Positions 5,433 through 5,462 of a stretch of 5,462 nucleotides of DNA are shown here, one piece after another. Position numbers and translations under genes: made by a program. Origin of the DNA: Pseudomonadota bacterium (lineage in GTDB: Bacteria; Pseudomonadota; Gammaproteobacteria; Xanthomonadales; Rhodanobacteraceae); NCBI GenBank assembly GCA_018241165.1, contig JAFEEK010000137.1, positions 1 through 5,462 on the forward strand, in the 5' to 3' direction. The first letter of the stretch is position 1; every line of letters starts with the position of its first letter. Below the pieces are notes generated by a model, which worked only from the letters and a program-made list of their open reading frames with translations, was not told the DNA's origin and did not search any database.

Positions 5433-5462
5433 AAACCTGCTGCGCTCGACATCTCGCGCGCC
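5433..5462. other. Tail after nnrS with no feature seen
   Basis: Thirty bases remain after the nnrS stop. They show no clear hairpin, start codon with ribosome binding site, or other signal. Whether nnrS is followed by an operon partner cannot be seen. Confidence 0.5.

Overview
This is a high-GC window in which almost every base is coding. It reads like a gammaproteobacterium of the Xanthomonadales/Rhodanobacteraceae type, possibly a denitrifier. That placement is inferred from base composition, protein style and gene content; no rRNA or tRNA marker is present.

Left part (1-850, minus strand): a MarR-family repressor gene lies upstream of the 5' end of an EmrA/HlyD-type efflux adaptor gene that runs off the window. 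This is the classic emrR-emrA(-emrB) layout. A perfect 10-bp inverted repeat (331-356) separates the two genes. The marR promoter has a good sigma70-like match (TTGAAA-N17-TAATAT) that is straddled by an 8-bp inverted repeat, the likely operator, and it predicts an almost leaderless marR mRNA.

Middle (907-3657, plus strand): a MacroD/YmdB-type macro-domain protein, then hemN (oxygen-independent coproporphyrinogen III dehydrogenase), then an FNR/Anr-type regulator with all four cluster cysteines. A symmetric FNR-type box (TTGAC-N4-GTCAA) overlaps the macro-gene stop codon. It lies exactly 41.5 bp upstream of the hemN ATG, so hemN may be translated from a leaderless message. hemN and fnr are 31 bp apart and are probably co-transcribed, which would give FNR control of its own gene.

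Right part (3666-5432): a small four-cysteine protein of no recognised family (minus strand) is divergent from nnrS (plus strand), a 12-TM membrane protein linked to nitric oxide and denitrification. The 156-bp gap between them holds two FNR/Dnr-type boxes, 29 bp apart. Each box points at its own gene with the same geometry: box, 22 bp, a CATGCT -10-like hexamer, then a Shine-Dalgarno sequence and the start codon. This suggests the unknown protein belongs to the same low-oxygen/NO regulon as nnrS. It is the best candidate here for something undescribed.

Taken together, the right two thirds looks like a compact anaerobic module: regulator (FNR), oxygen-independent haem synthesis (HemN), NO-related membrane protein (NnrS) and a Cys4 partner of unknown job. 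No mobile elements, CRISPR arrays or RNA genes were seen, and no gene-free stretch exceeds 300 bases.
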